Positions 25,197-34,438 of a DNA stretch of 43,370 bases are shown here, one piece after another. The notes beneath the pieces are model-generated. The model searched no databases and was not told where the DNA came from. It saw only the letters and a list, made by a program, of their open reading frames with translations. Positions within the stretch are counted from its first letter, which is position 1; every line of letters begins with the position of its first letter. Origin of the DNA: Victivallaceae bacterium (GTDB lineage: Bacteria; Verrucomicrobiota; Lentisphaeria; Victivallales; Victivallaceae); assembly GCA_024405735.1 (NCBI GenBank), contig JAKSOF010000017.1, positions 1 to 43,370 on the forward strand, given 5' to 3'. The translations under genes and the position numbers were made by a program.

Positions 25197-26312
25197 TTAC
25201 GATTGCACCATCGTTTTCCTGAACCGCACAAGCGAAACGAAAAAGAGCACCGCGCCGATGATGAAAAGTTTGGCGAAGGAAACTGCCGCAACCCGGAGTC
25301 CGGCGCCGCGGTAGAGGATCGCCTGACTGAATTCGACGAGGTGGGTCGTCGGCGCCGCCTGCATCACAAATTGAACCAGTTGCGGCATGCTTTCGCGCGG
25401 CGTGACGCCGCCGGAGAGCAATTGCATCGGGATCAAAATCAAAATGATCATGATTCCGAGTTGCGGCATATTGCGGGCGATGCAGGCAAGGAAAATCCCG
25501 AGCGAGGTCACGGCAAACAAATGCAACGCCACTCCGACGAAAAAGAGTCCCGCCGAGCCTTCGATCGGGACGCCCAGGATTTCCTTGATGACGACAAAAA
25601 GCGAAATTCCGGTCGCGAGCAGTACGATCAGCGCCATCGACCAGACTTTGGAAAGCATGATCTCAAAGGCGGTGACCGGCATCACGAGCAGATGCTCCAA
25701 CGTCCCGTTTTCCCGTTCGCGGATCAATGCGGCGCCCGTCAGGATGATCGCGAGCATCGTGATGTCGTCGATCAGCTGAACGACCGACCCGAACCAGGCG
25801 CGCGTCAAATTGGGATTGAAGCGGTTGCGCACGACGACCGACGCTGCCGGCGGGCTTGAAGCGTGATAATACTTTTGGATCTCCTGCTGAATGATTTGCT
25901 GGATGTGCCCGTTGCCGATAAACGCCTGACTCATGCGGGTCGCATCGACGTTGAGCTGAATGTCGGTCGCGCGTCCGTAGATGACGTCGCGCTGGAAATT
26001 GCGGGGGATCACGATGACAAAAGTGTAGGTGCCGCGGTCGAGCGCATTGTCGATCTCATGAAGTTTCAGCGGTTCCGGTTTGACGAAATAAGGCGGCAGA
26101 AAGGCATCGGTCAGCCGTCCGGAAAGTTGCGAATTGTCTTCGTCGACGATGGCGATCGTCGTGCGGTTGAGGGTGTCGGGTGTCGCCGTCGAAGAAATGT
26201 AGACCCCGAGCGTAAAGGCGTAAATGATCAAGCCGATCAGCAACGGGTCGCGCAATAGACCGCGCAACTCCTTGATGCCGAGACGCCAGACGTTGAGAAA
26301 AGTTTGCAGCAT
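25197..26312 (-). CDS. ABC-2 type permease, YhhJ-like
   Basis: 371 residues. An N-terminal membrane helix (about 20-42), a large periplasmic segment (about 45-175), then five hydrophobic helices to the C-terminus: the layout of ABC-2 permeases of the YhhJ/YbhR type. It forms the exporter with the upstream fused ATPase-permease. Three bases separate it from that gene, and AGGA precedes its ATG. It is the last gene of the YhiI-RbbA-YhhJ-like operon. The substrate is unknown. Confidence 0.85.
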   Translation of the reverse strand: MLQTFLNVWRLGIKELRGLLRDPLLIGLIIYAFTLGVYISSTATPDTLNRTTIAIVDEDNSQLSGRLTDAFLPPYFVKPEPLKLHEIDNALDRGTYTFVIVIPRNFQRDVIYGRATDIQLNVDATRMSQAFIGNGHIQQIIQQEIQKYYHASSPPAASVVVRNRFNPNLTRAWFGSVVQLIDDITMLAIILTGAALIRERENGTLEHLLVMPVTAFEIMLSKVWSMALIVLLATGISLFVVIKEILGVPIEGSAGLFFVGVALHLFAVTSLGIFLACIARNMPQLGIMIILILIPMQLLSGGVTPRESMPQLVQFVMQAAPTTHLVEFSQAILYRGAGLRVAAVSFAKLFIIGAVLFFVSLVRFRKTMVQS

Positions 26313-26315
26313 AGC

Positions 26316-29084
26316 TTACGATTCCTGTTTTTTCAAGAGCGACACGCCGAAAACGACAAAACAAGGCACCATCACGAGCATCGGCAGAAGGAAACGGAAA
26401 AGTTCGGCAAAGCCGAGCGATTTATTGAAAACGCCGCGGCAGATGAGCAGCATATAGGTCGTCGGATAAAAAGCGGCGATCGTTTGCGCCAGCGGATTCT
26501 GCGCTCTGACCGGCGTGATCAGTCCGCAAAGTTGGGATGCCGGCAAAATCGTGCCGAGCATCGTCAGAAAGATCACGGCGATCTGACTGCGGGTGACCGA
26601 CGAGGCGAGAAGCCCCATTCCCGTTGCCAGGATCGAGTAGATCAAAATCGAAAACAGCAGAAACGGCACACTTCCCTTGACGGGTACGTCAAAGACGAAA
26701 ACCGCCATCAGGATTTGCAGAATGCCGCTGAAAGTGGCGAAAATCACATAGGGGCATTGTTTCCCCAAAAGGAATTCCAGCCGTGTCAGCGGCGTCACGT
26801 ACAAATTGATGATGGAGCCGTTTTCCTTTTCGCGGACGACTGCAAGCGCGGCGAGCACGGCGGGGATCATCAACAGCAAAAGCGGGATCACCGCCGGCAC
26901 CATCGCGGGCAGACTGCGGACGTCGGGATTGTAGTGATAGCGCACCTGTATTGCGACGGATGTGCCGCCTGGCGCGAGCGGAAGCTTGTATTTTGCGAAA
27001 TTTTGCAGCCACTCCTGATGAAGCATGGAAACGTAACCGTTGATGGTTTCGGCGCGCATCGGCATTGCCCCGTCGACCCAGAATGCGATCTCCGGTTGCA
27101 GACCGTGCTCCAGTTTCTGACCGAAATCAGGCGGTATCTCCACGACGAGCGAAAGTTCCCCGCTGCTCATGCGTCGGTCGATGTCCTGATAGTTTATGAT
27201 GGGCGGATGCTCGATGAAATAGCGGGAACCCGCGATGTTGTTGGCGTAATCGATGCTCAATTCACTGTGGTCGTTGTCCCAGACGGCATAACGCAGATTT
27301 TCCACGTCCATACTGATCCCGTACCCGGTGACCGCCATCAGCAGCATCGCGCCGAAAAGGGCGAGCGTCGCCCGGATCGGGTCGCGGGCGAGTTCGAGCG
27401 TTTCGCGCCACATGCAACTGTACCAGCGCCGGATGTTGAAGTATCCGGCAAAGAAGTGCCACCACGGAGTTTTTGGGGGGATTTCCGCTTTGACCGGGAT
27501 GTTTTCCTGCATTGCCGTGTCCCCACTCGTACCGGAAGCCTCCTCCAGAAAACTGATGAAGGCTTCTTCCAGATCCCGGGCTTGGCGCGCCTTGACGAGA
27601 TGGACGGGGGTGTCGCAGGCGAGCGAACGCCCCTGGTGCATCAGAGAAACGCGGTCGCAACGCTCCGCTTCATTCATAAAGTGGGTGGTGATGAAAATCG
27701 TCACTTTGTCGCGGCGCGAAAGCTCGATGATGAGTTCCCAAAAGGTGTCGCGCGCGACCGGGTCGACGCCGGAAGTCGGTTCGTCGAGGATCAGAAGCCG
27801 CGGATGATGGATCACCGCCGCCGCGAGCGAGAGCCGCTGTTTGATGCCGAGCGGCAGTGATTTCGGATAGACCCCGGAAACTTCCTGCAACTGGAAACGC
27901 TGAAGCATTTCGTCGACGCGACCGGAAACCTGATCGGCGGGAATGCGGTAAAGGTGCGCATACAATTCCAGATTCTGCCGCACCGTCAGTTCGCCGTAGA
28001 GGGAAAAACTCTGCGTCATGTAGCCGAGGTTGAGCCGGCTTGCCATCGTGTTGTGATCCGCCTTGACGCCGAAAATTTCGGCATTGCCCTCCGTTACCGG
28101 AAGCAATCCAGTCAGCATCCGCATCGTCGTCGTCTTGCCGCACCCGTTGGAGCCGAGGAAACCGAAAATTTCGCCGCGCGGTATCTCAAAACTGACGTGA
28201 TCGACGGCGGTGAATTTGCCGAAGCGTTTGGTAAGTCCGGTCGCTTTGATCGCGATTTCGTTATCGGCGGAGTCGGGCAGCGGCGGCACGACGAGTGTGT
28301 GGTGATCCTGCCGTTTGCTTTCGGGAAGCAACTGGATGAATGCCGCGTCAAGATTTTTCTGCTGCGTCTTTGCCAGTAATTCCTGCGGTGTCCCGGTCGC
28401 GAGGATCAGTCCGCCGTCCATCGCGATCAACTGGTCGAATCGCTGTGCTTCATCCATATAGGCGGTGGCGACGATGACGCTCATATTTTTCCGCTCGTTG
28501 CGGATGCGGTCGATGAGATCCCAGAATTGCCGGCGCGCCAGCGGGTCGACGCCGGTCGTCGGTTCGTCGAGGATCAGGAGATCGGGGTCGTGGATCAGCG
28601 CACAGCAAAGCCCCAGTTTCTGCTTCATGCCGCCGGAAAGTTTCCCTGCCGGGCGGTCGAGAAACGGATATAATCCCGTACTTTTCGTCAAATGATCGAT
28701 CCGGCGGCGGCGTTCCGCGGCGTCGTGTCCGAAAAGCCGGGCGAAAAACTGCAGGTTTTCCTCCACCGTCAGCGTGAAATAGAGATTTTTACCCAATCCC
28801 TGCGGCATATAGGCAATGCGCGGACAGACTTTTTGACGGTGCGCGATGCTGCGCAAGTTGCCGCCGAGGACAAAAAGATCGCCTTTTTGGATGGCGCGGG
28901 CGCCGGAAATGAGCGAAAGCAACGTCGATTTGCCGACGCCGTCCGGTCCGATCAAGCCGACCAGTTTCTGCGGCGCAAGCGTAAATGAGACATCCTTGAG
29001 CGCCTGTGTCTTACCGTAACGGTACGACAAATGGCGAAAACATACGGCGCTCCGGTTCTCCTTTTCCCGTGGAAGCGGTTTCAT
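26316..29084 (-). CDS. RbbA-type ABC exporter: two ATPase domains fused to an ABC-2 permease
   Basis: 922 residues, close to E. coli RbbA (911). NBD1 has Walker A GPDGVGKS (46-53) and signature LSGGMKQKL. NBD2 has Walker A GSNGCGKT (about 310-317) and the divergent signature LPLGIKQRL, usual for this subfamily, with Walker B LLILDEPTSGVDP. The C-terminal 360 residues are an ABC-2 permease with one helix, a periplasmic loop and about five more helices. With the HlyD-like and YhhJ-like neighbours it probably exports hydrophobic compounds across the envelope. RbbA itself has also been linked to ribosomes, which is not assumed here. Starts directly after the stop of the HlyD-like gene. Confidence 0.9.
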   Translation of the reverse strand: MKPLPREKENRSAVCFRHLSYRYGKTQALKDVSFTLAPQKLVGLIGPDGVGKSTLLSLISGARAIQKGDLFVLGGNLRSIAHRQKVCPRIAYMPQGLGKNLYFTLTVEENLQFFARLFGHDAAERRRRIDHLTKSTGLYPFLDRPAGKLSGGMKQKLGLCCALIHDPDLLILDEPTTGVDPLARRQFWDLIDRIRNERKNMSVIVATAYMDEAQRFDQLIAMDGGLILATGTPQELLAKTQQKNLDAAFIQLLPESKRQDHHTLVVPPLPDSADNEIAIKATGLTKRFGKFTAVDHVSFEIPRGEIFGFLGSNGCGKTTTMRMLTGLLPVTEGNAEIFGVKADHNTMASRLNLGYMTQSFSLYGELTVRQNLELYAHLYRIPADQVSGRVDEMLQRFQLQEVSGVYPKSLPLGIKQRLSLAAAVIHHPRLLILDEPTSGVDPVARDTFWELIIELSRRDKVTIFITTHFMNEAERCDRVSLMHQGRSLACDTPVHLVKARQARDLEEAFISFLEEASGTSGDTAMQENIPVKAEIPPKTPWWHFFAGYFNIRRWYSCMWRETLELARDPIRATLALFGAMLLMAVTGYGISMDVENLRYAVWDNDHSELSIDYANNIAGSRYFIEHPPIINYQDIDRRMSSGELSLVVEIPPDFGQKLEHGLQPEIAFWVDGAMPMRAETINGYVSMLHQEWLQNFAKYKLPLAPGGTSVAIQVRYHYNPDVRSLPAMVPAVIPLLLLMIPAVLAALAVVREKENGSIINLYVTPLTRLEFLLGKQCPYVIFATFSGILQILMAVFVFDVPVKGSVPFLLFSILIYSILATGMGLLASSVTRSQIAVIFLTMLGTILPASQLCGLITPVRAQNPLAQTIAAFYPTTYMLLICRGVFNKSLGFAELFRFLLPMLVMVPCFVVFGVSLLKKQES

Positions 29085-30062
29085 TTAAAGCGACTTCAAT
29101 TCCAGTTTCTGGGGCCACGGAGCGTTGGGGTCGATTTTGATCCACGCCACGCCGGGAACGCCGGTTTTGACGATGTCGACGTATTTTTTTAGCAACGACG
29201 GGTCGATTTTCGCTTTGACGCGGAACATCAGTTTCTGCCGTTCCACTTTGGTTTCCACCGTTTTCGGCGTGAACTGCGCGATGTCGGAAACAAAGGAAAC
29301 GCGTGCGGGGATCGGGAAGTCCGGCAAGGCGTCGAGGACGATCCGCACTTCCGCGCCGATCTTGATTTTGCCGACCAGTTGCTCCGGCAGGAAAAAATTC
29401 ATATAGACATCGGTGAGGTCGACGAGATTCAGCACCCGTCCGCCGGGGGAGAGCACTTCGCCCGGTTCGGCGATGCGGTACTGGATCCTGCCGTCGATCG
29501 GCGCCAGAAGATTGCTGTCGTCGAGGTTCGCCTGGACGACGGCGATCTCCGCTTCGGCGGCTTCGATGTTGGCAATGGCACCCTCAAGGTCGGCTTTGGC
29601 AAGCAGAAGCGCCGCTTGGGCGGAATTGTATTCCGTTTCCGCATTTTCGAAATTCTGCTGGGAAGTCGCTTTGTTTTTCCACAATTCGGACTGACGCTTG
29701 TAGGTTTTTTCGGCGCCGTCGAATATGCTTTGTTTCTGATTGACGGTCGCTTCCTTGCTCAGTTTTGCCGCTTTCGCCTGATGGAGTTTTGCTTTGGAAG
29801 TGGCTAAAATCGCCGAAAGCACGTTGGTCTGACTGCGGGCGAGCAATTGTCCTTTGACAACGTAATCGCCTTCATCGACCGTGATTTCCTCGATGCGTCC
29901 GCCGAGTTTCGTCGCGATGCTCACTTCGGTGGCTTCCAGTCTGCCGTTGCCGTGGGCGAGGGCGGGGTTGTTGTCCAGTCGGCTCCCCTCGTAAACGCGA
30001 TAAACGCAATACCCCGCACCGAGGACGGCGAGGATCAAAATGGCGATCCAGATTTTTCTCAT
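29085..30062 (-). CDS. HlyD-family membrane fusion protein, YhiI-like
   Basis: 325 residues. An N-terminal membrane anchor (about 4-22), a lipoyl-like half-motif (GGRIEEITVDEGDYVVKGQ), a long helical hairpin (about 85-185, Ala/Gln/Glu-rich), the second lipoyl half (LLAPIDGRIQYRIAEPGE) and a beta-barrel domain. It bridges the inner-membrane ABC exporter to an outer-membrane channel, which is not encoded nearby. First gene of the operon, with AGAGG before the ATG and a promoter at 30101-30128. Confidence 0.9.
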   Translation of the reverse strand: MRKIWIAILILAVLGAGYCVYRVYEGSRLDNNPALAHGNGRLEATEVSIATKLGGRIEEITVDEGDYVVKGQLLARSQTNVLSAILATSKAKLHQAKAAKLSKEATVNQKQSIFDGAEKTYKRQSELWKNKATSQQNFENAETEYNSAQAALLLAKADLEGAIANIEAAEAEIAVVQANLDDSNLLAPIDGRIQYRIAEPGEVLSPGGRVLNLVDLTDVYMNFFLPEQLVGKIKIGAEVRIVLDALPDFPIPARVSFVSDIAQFTPKTVETKVERQKLMFRVKAKIDPSLLKKYVDIVKTGVPGVAWIKIDPNAPWPQKLELKSL

Positions 30063-30100
30063 AAGAAGACCTCTTGGTTGTTGTAGAAATTACAAGACAT

Positions 30101-30128
30101 AATATAGCATTTTTTTCTTGTTTTTCAA
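30101..30128 (-). promoter_or_regulatory. Promoter of the ABC exporter operon
   Basis: On the minus strand TTGAAA (30123-30128), 16-bp spacer, TATATT (30101-30106), about 40 bp before the HlyD-like start. Divergent from the promoter at 30168-30196. Confidence 0.6.
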
Positions 30129-30167
30129 GAAAAACGGGATTTTGGCATTTTTATCCGCAAGCCCTGC

Positions 30168-30196
30168 TTGACACAAGGGAAATATCGTGATATATT
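30168..30196 (+). promoter_or_regulatory. Strong promoter of the phosphatase-mutY operon
   Basis: TTGACA (30168-30173), 17-bp spacer, TATATT (30191-30196), 27 bp upstream of the ATG at 30224. Confidence 0.75.
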
Positions 30197-30223
30197 TTCC
30201 GAAATACAGGAGAATGGAATCTC

Positions 30224-31384
30224 ATGCGGAAAAATTCAATCGTCTTTTTGGGGATCCTTGTCGCTGCGGCGCTTCGGGGCGCGCCGCCGGTCTATATTCT
30301 CGCCGACGGGAAGCGTACCGCCGCATCGCCGGAAATTTCTTTGCCCGCGGCTGAAATCGTTCTGACGACTCCGGTAAACAAGACCGTCGTGCCGCTTTTG
30401 AGTCCGAAACAGAAAAGTTTTCTTGAAATGCCCCGTCCCGAGCGGATCGCTTTTTTTGCCGACCGGGAAAAACGTCAGAAAATGGTCTCTTACGGTTCCT
30501 TTCCGAAAACGGTCACGCTCAGTTGGAATCCGTCCGGTAAAAATTGCATCTACACCGTGACCGTTTCGGAAAAGCCGGATATGTCGGAAGCCGTTTGCGC
30601 AATGACGACGGCGACTTCCCTTCGTCTCGGCAATCTCAAGATCGCCCAATGCTATTACTGGTGTGTTTCCGACGGCAAAGGTATTTCGGAAACCGCCTCG
30701 TTTCAAACGGAGGACGTCGCTCCGCGGCTCCTTAAAATTTCCGGCATCCCCAACGCGCGCGACCTCGGAGGACGCAAAACGCTTGACGGCAGACGGGTCA
30801 GACAGGGTATGATCTACCGCAACGCCGGATTGAATGACAACGCTTTCGGCGACAAACCCGGCAAAGTCCGTTTTACCGCGCAATCCAAAGCCTATTTCGT
30901 CGAGGATCTCGGCATCAAAACCGATCTTGATCTGCGTAGCGAAAAGGAATGTGCCGGGATGACCGCTTCCCCCGCCGGAAACAAGGTGAAATGGTGTCAT
31001 ATATCGTCCTCGCAATATCAGTATATGCAGGGCGATTTCGGACGGCGCGCCTTTCAGCGGGATTTCCGGCTTTTTCTCGACGAAAAAAATTATCCGGTCG
31101 ACTTTCACTGCATTGCCGGACAGGACCGCACCGGCGCGCTCGCTTTCATCCTCAACGGACTGCTCGGAGTGCCGGAGGAGGAGCTCTATCTCGACTGGGA
31201 AACGACCGGATTCTGTAATCCGAGCACCCGCTTCTCCCACGCAAGATTATTTGATCACCTCGTCACCGGATTTCAGAAATACGAGGGGAATTCGATCAAC
31301 GAAAAGATCGAAAAATACGTCCTTGACAACGGATTTTCGCCGGAAGATATTGAAAAATTCCGCTCCATTATGCTGGAAAAATGA
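30224..31384 (+). CDS. Secreted tyrosine/lipid phosphatase with N-terminal beta-sandwich domain
   Basis: 386 residues. A signal peptide (1-20) precedes a fibronectin-III-like region (about 85-165, including SWNPSGKNCIYTVTVSEKPDMS) and then a Y_phosphatase3-type domain (about 170-386). The catalytic P-loop is HCIAGQDRTG with C296 and R302, and IPNARDLGG (about 180) is the family's N-terminal motif. The enzyme probably removes phosphate from phosphotyrosine, phosphoinositide-like or sugar-phosphate substrates outside the cytoplasm. It is first in a six-gene operon, which suggests an envelope role. An overlapping ATG just after AGGAG opens another, short frame and is rejected. Confidence 0.85.
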   Translation: MRKNSIVFLGILVAAALRGAPPVYILADGKRTAASPEISLPAAEIVLTTPVNKTVVPLLSPKQKSFLEMPRPERIAFFADREKRQKMVSYGSFPKTVTLSWNPSGKNCIYTVTVSEKPDMSEAVCAMTTATSLRLGNLKIAQCYYWCVSDGKGISETASFQTEDVAPRLLKISGIPNARDLGGRKTLDGRRVRQGMIYRNAGLNDNAFGDKPGKVRFTAQSKAYFVEDLGIKTDLDLRSEKECAGMTASPAGNKVKWCHISSSQYQYMQGDFGRRAFQRDFRLFLDEKNYPVDFHCIAGQDRTGALAFILNGLLGVPEEELYLDWETTGFCNPSTRFSHARLFDHLVTGFQKYEGNSINEKIEKYVLDNGFSPEDIEKFRSIMLEK

Positions 31385-31388
31385 ATTT

Positions 31389-32129
31389 TTGAAAAAAATC
31401 GTTTTGATAACAGGCGCGTCAAGCGGGCTCGGTCTTGCGATGGCGAAGTGCTTTTTGTCGCACGGTCACATTGTGATCGGCGTCAGCCGGCATCGTCCCC
31501 CCGTTGAACTGCCGTACTGGATCGAAGCGGACGTGACGACGCGCTCCGGTCAGGAAAAGATCGCCGCTTTTGTCGCGGAAAAATTCGGCAGGCTCGACGT
31601 CCTTGTCAACAATGCAGGGAAGGGCAGTTACGCGACGTGGGAGGAGCTTCCCGAAACCAAATTGCGCGAACTTTTTGAACTTGATTTTTTTGCCGTCGTC
31701 GCGTTGACGCGCATTCTCTTGCCGCAACTGGAAAAAGCGCACGGCTCCATCATCAACATTTCCAGCGCGGCGGGGAAACTCTGGGTTCCCTGTATGGGGG
31801 CTTACTGCGCCGCCAAAGCCGCCGTCGCGATGTTTTCCAACACGCTCGGCATCGAATTGAGCCGCCGCAATATTCACGTGCTGGACGTCGCCCCCCGTCA
31901 GATCAACACCGGATTTTCGCGCCGCGCCTTTGTCTGCCGCGAAGTGCCGGATTCGCCCGGTTCCCGCCGGACGACACCGGAAAGACTGGCATCGTTTGTC
32001 TACCGCGCCTGGGAAAGGAAAAAACGGCGCGTCACTTATCCGCCGATGCTTGACGCCGCGCTCTTTTTCCTGCGCGCGGTCATCCCCGGCATCTATCAGA
32101 AAGTCAGTTTGAAATTATGGAAACTTTAG
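31389..32129 (+). CDS. Short-chain dehydrogenase/reductase
   Basis: 246 residues, the usual SDR length. Cofactor motif TGASSGLG (8-15), NNAG (74-77), catalytic Ser near 125-126, Tyr139 and Lys143 (YCAAK). It oxidises or reduces a hydroxyl or carbonyl group with NAD(P)(H); the substrate is unknown. The frame stays open far upstream inside the phosphatase gene, but the SDR fold begins at KKIVLITG, so the TTG at 31389, five bases after the phosphatase stop, is the likely start. The last 13 bp overlap the SGNH gene. Confidence 0.85.
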   Translation: MKKIVLITGASSGLGLAMAKCFLSHGHIVIGVSRHRPPVELPYWIEADVTTRSGQEKIAAFVAEKFGRLDVLVNNAGKGSYATWEELPETKLRELFELDFFAVVALTRILLPQLEKAHGSIINISSAAGKLWVPCMGAYCAAKAAVAMFSNTLGIELSRRNIHVLDVAPRQINTGFSRRAFVCREVPDSPGSRRTTPERLASFVYRAWERKKRRVTYPPMLDAALFFLRAVIPGIYQKVSLKLWKL

Positions 32130-32815
32130 ATCCCGAAGCATTGTTGCGGGCAACGACGCCCGTGCCGCGCGAAACCGATCCCGCGAACTGGTGGTGTGTC
32201 CGCTACCGCGAAAAAGCCGAAATCGCCAAGCGTCTCGGCAAGGCGGTCGAAATCGTCCTTTTCGGCGACAGCATCACGCAGAATTTTGAACGGGAGGGCT
32301 TCGGCAAAGATGTTTCCGATGCCGCGATGAAAAATTATTGCTGGCTTGACCTCGGATTTATCGGCGACCGCACCCAGCAGATGCTTTACGTCATCGAGCA
32401 CGGCGACTTTTTTCCCGCGCTTCAGCCGCAGCTTGCCGTCATTTTGATCGGCACCAATCACTTTGAATTCAACGAGTCGGGACCGCGCGAAGCGGCGGCG
32501 GGGATCCGACGCGCGGTCGATTCCCTGCGGCGGCTGACGCCGGAAACCAAAATCCTGCTTTTGGGCGTATTGCCGCACGCCGATGGCGGAGATTCCGGGC
32601 ACAATGCCGGAAATCGGGAGATCAATGCCATCATTTCCGCTTTTGCCGATAACCAAAAGGTCTTTTTTGCCGATTTTTCCCCTCTTTTTATCGACGGGGA
32701 GGGGCGTTTGAAAAAGGAACTTTATCTCGACGATCATCTCCACCCCTCGGAAGCGGGATACCGGGTTTACGCCGAAGCGTTGCGTCCTTATCTCGAGCGA
32801 TTTGTGCAAAAGTAA
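32117..32815 (+). CDS. SGNH/GDSL hydrolase, PAF-acetylhydrolase-like
   Basis: 232 residues without a signal peptide. Block I is LFGDSIT with nucleophile S52, block II includes FIGDRTQ, block III is IGTNH with N114, and block V is DDHLHPS with D206 and H209. The arrangement resembles the platelet-activating-factor acetylhydrolase type of lipase/acylhydrolase. It probably deacylates a lipid or acetylated sugar. It overlaps the SDR stop by 13 bp. Confidence 0.88.
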   Translation: METLDPEALLRATTPVPRETDPANWWCVRYREKAEIAKRLGKAVEIVLFGDSITQNFEREGFGKDVSDAAMKNYCWLDLGFIGDRTQQMLYVIEHGDFFPALQPQLAVILIGTNHFEFNESGPREAAAGIRRAVDSLRRLTPETKILLLGVLPHADGGDSGHNAGNREINAIISAFADNQKVFFADFSPLFIDGEGRLKKELYLDDHLHPSEAGYRVYAEALRPYLERFVQK

Positions 32816-32867
32816 CTGGCAAATTCCGGCGGAGAGGGCTATCTTATGAAAAAGCGGAGTTTTGCAA

Positions 32868-33938
32868 ATGGAAAAACAGCCTGAACGGATACTCATCATC
32901 AAGCCGAGCAGTCTCGGCGACATCGTCCACGCGCTTCCGGCGGCGCGAATGATCGTCCGTCATATCCCCGATGTCGTGATCGACTGGGTGGTGACTCCGG
33001 CGTTTGCCGAATTGGTCGATTACTGCCCCAATCTCGGTCGCAAGATTCTCTTTCACCGTCGCGAAATGGGCAAAATCAAAAGTTTTCTGCCGGTGTTTTA
33101 TCATTTTCTGCGCGATCTGCGGCGTGAAAAATACGATGCCGTCATCGACTTGCAGGGACTTCTGCGCAGCGCGGTCTTTTCGTTTTGCGCGAGAAGCACG
33201 CTTGCTTTCGGTCCGGCATACAGCCGTGAATTCGGGATGTCGCTCGGGTACAACCGCCACATCGTCATTCCCACCGGGACAACGCATGCGATCGAGCGCA
33301 ATCTGACGATGGTCGCCAAAGCTTTCGGATGGGACGACCGCGTTGTGGAATTTTCTCCGCTGCCGGAAAAGGAAGATGCGGCGTTATCCGCCCGGACGCT
33401 TTTGAATTTTTACGGAGCCGCCGCAGGCGATGCACTTTTTGGCATCATCCCCGGTGCCAACTGGCAGAGCAAGTGCTGGCCCGCCGATTTTTTCGCCGCC
33501 TATCTCAAGGAAACGGTGAAACTTCGCCCCGCGCTGAAATTCGTTTTTTTCGGCACGGCAAAGGAGTTGCCGATGATCGTGGAGATCATCAGAAAAAGCG
33601 GACTTCCTCCGGAAAAGTGTCTGTCGCTCGCCGGAAAGACCGGAGTCGCCGTCCTTGCGGAAGCGTTGCGGCTGATGCAATGCGTCTGCGGCGGCGATAC
33701 CGGAGCCATCCATCTCGCCGCGGCGGTCGGTACGCCGACGGTTTCGCTCTACGGACCGACGCGTCCGGAATTGACCGGGGTGCGCGCTCCCCGCAATCTT
33801 ACGCTGACCCCGAAAATCCCCTGTCTCGGATGTCTGAAACGCATTTGCCCGCAACCGGAAAATCTCTGTCATATAGGCATTGATCCCGTTTCGGCGGCGC
33901 GGCAGAGCATTGAATTGTGCGGAGATACGCTTCGATGA
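32868..33938 (+). CDS. Glycosyltransferase family 9 (heptosyltransferase-like, LPS core)
   Basis: 356 residues. The N-terminus [17 protein letters not shown] (8-24) is the classic WaaC/heptosyltransferase signature. The C-terminal donor-binding half has [14 protein letters not shown] and [16 protein letters not shown] (about 276-291). A four-Cys cluster near the C-terminus ([16 protein letters not shown]) is common in GT9 relatives. It probably adds heptose or another sugar to lipid A core. ATG at 32868 is preferred over an upstream TTG, as CGGAG lies 8 nt before it. It overlaps the macrodomain gene as ATGA. Confidence 0.9.
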   Translation: MEKQPERILIIKPSSLGDIVHALPAARMIVRHIPDVVIDWVVTPAFAELVDYCPNLGRKILFHRREMGKIKSFLPVFYHFLRDLRREKYDAVIDLQGLLRSAVFSFCARSTLAFGPAYSREFGMSLGYNRHIVIPTGTTHAIERNLTMVAKAFGWDDRVVEFSPLPEKEDAALSARTLLNFYGAAAGDALFGIIPGANWQSKCWPADFFAAYLKETVKLRPALKFVFFGTAKELPMIVEIIRKSGLPPEKCLSLAGKTGVAVLAEALRLMQCVCGGDTGAIHLAAAVGTPTVSLYGPTRPELTGVRAPRNLTLTPKIPCLGCLKRICPQPENLCHIGIDPVSAARQSIELCGDTLR

Positions 33939-34438
33939 GGACGGTGGAAGCCGTTTGCGCGGACATCACGAAACTTGCGCTCGACGCGATCGTCAATGCC
34001 GCCAATACGACCTTGCTCGGCGGCGGCGGCGTGGACGGCGCGATCCACCGCGCCGCAGGCAGCGAACTTTTGGCGGCGTGCCGTGTTTTCGGCGGTTGTC
34101 CGACGGGGGAAGCGCGGATCACCCCGGGATTTTTGCTTCCGGCAAGATTCGTGATCCATACCCCCGGTCCCGTATGGTATGGCGGAAGTCATCGCGAAGA
34201 CGAGTTGTTGAGAAATTGCTATGACAATTCTTTGCGGCTTGCCGCGCAAAATCGTTGCCGCTCGATCGCCTTTCCCTGCATCAGTACGGGCGTTTACCGT
34301 TTCCCCAAGGAACGCGCGGCAAAGATCGCACTGCAAGCCGTGCGCGAATGGCGGGAAATTCTGCCGGAAAAAGTGATTTTCTGCTGTTTTTCTCCGGCGG
34401 ACTGCGAACTTTATCAAACGCTTCTTTTGTCGCGATGA
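33935..34438 (+). CDS. Macrodomain protein (O-acetyl-ADP-ribose deacetylase-like)
   Basis: 167 residues, a stand-alone macrodomain of the YmdB/MacroD type. Asp10 (CADIT), IVNAAN (19-24), [14 protein letters not shown] (29-42), and ISTGVYRFP for the distal phosphate loop are all present. Members hydrolyse O-acetyl-ADP-ribose or remove ADP-ribose from proteins. The ATG overlaps the GT9 stop (ATGA), and its own stop overlaps the mutY start the same way. Confidence 0.92.
   Translation: MRTVEAVCADITKLALDAIVNAANTTLLGGGGVDGAIHRAAGSELLAACRVFGGCPTGEARITPGFLLPARFVIHTPGPVWYGGSHREDELLRNCYDNSLRLAAQNRCRSIAFPCISTGVYRFPKERAAKIALQAVREWREILPEKVIFCCFSPADCELYQTLLLSR

Noticed and set aside
26304-27860. A 518-codon plus-strand open frame opposite the RbbA-like gene
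   Set aside because: Charged antisense composition with no motif; the minus strand has Walker motifs and membrane helices.
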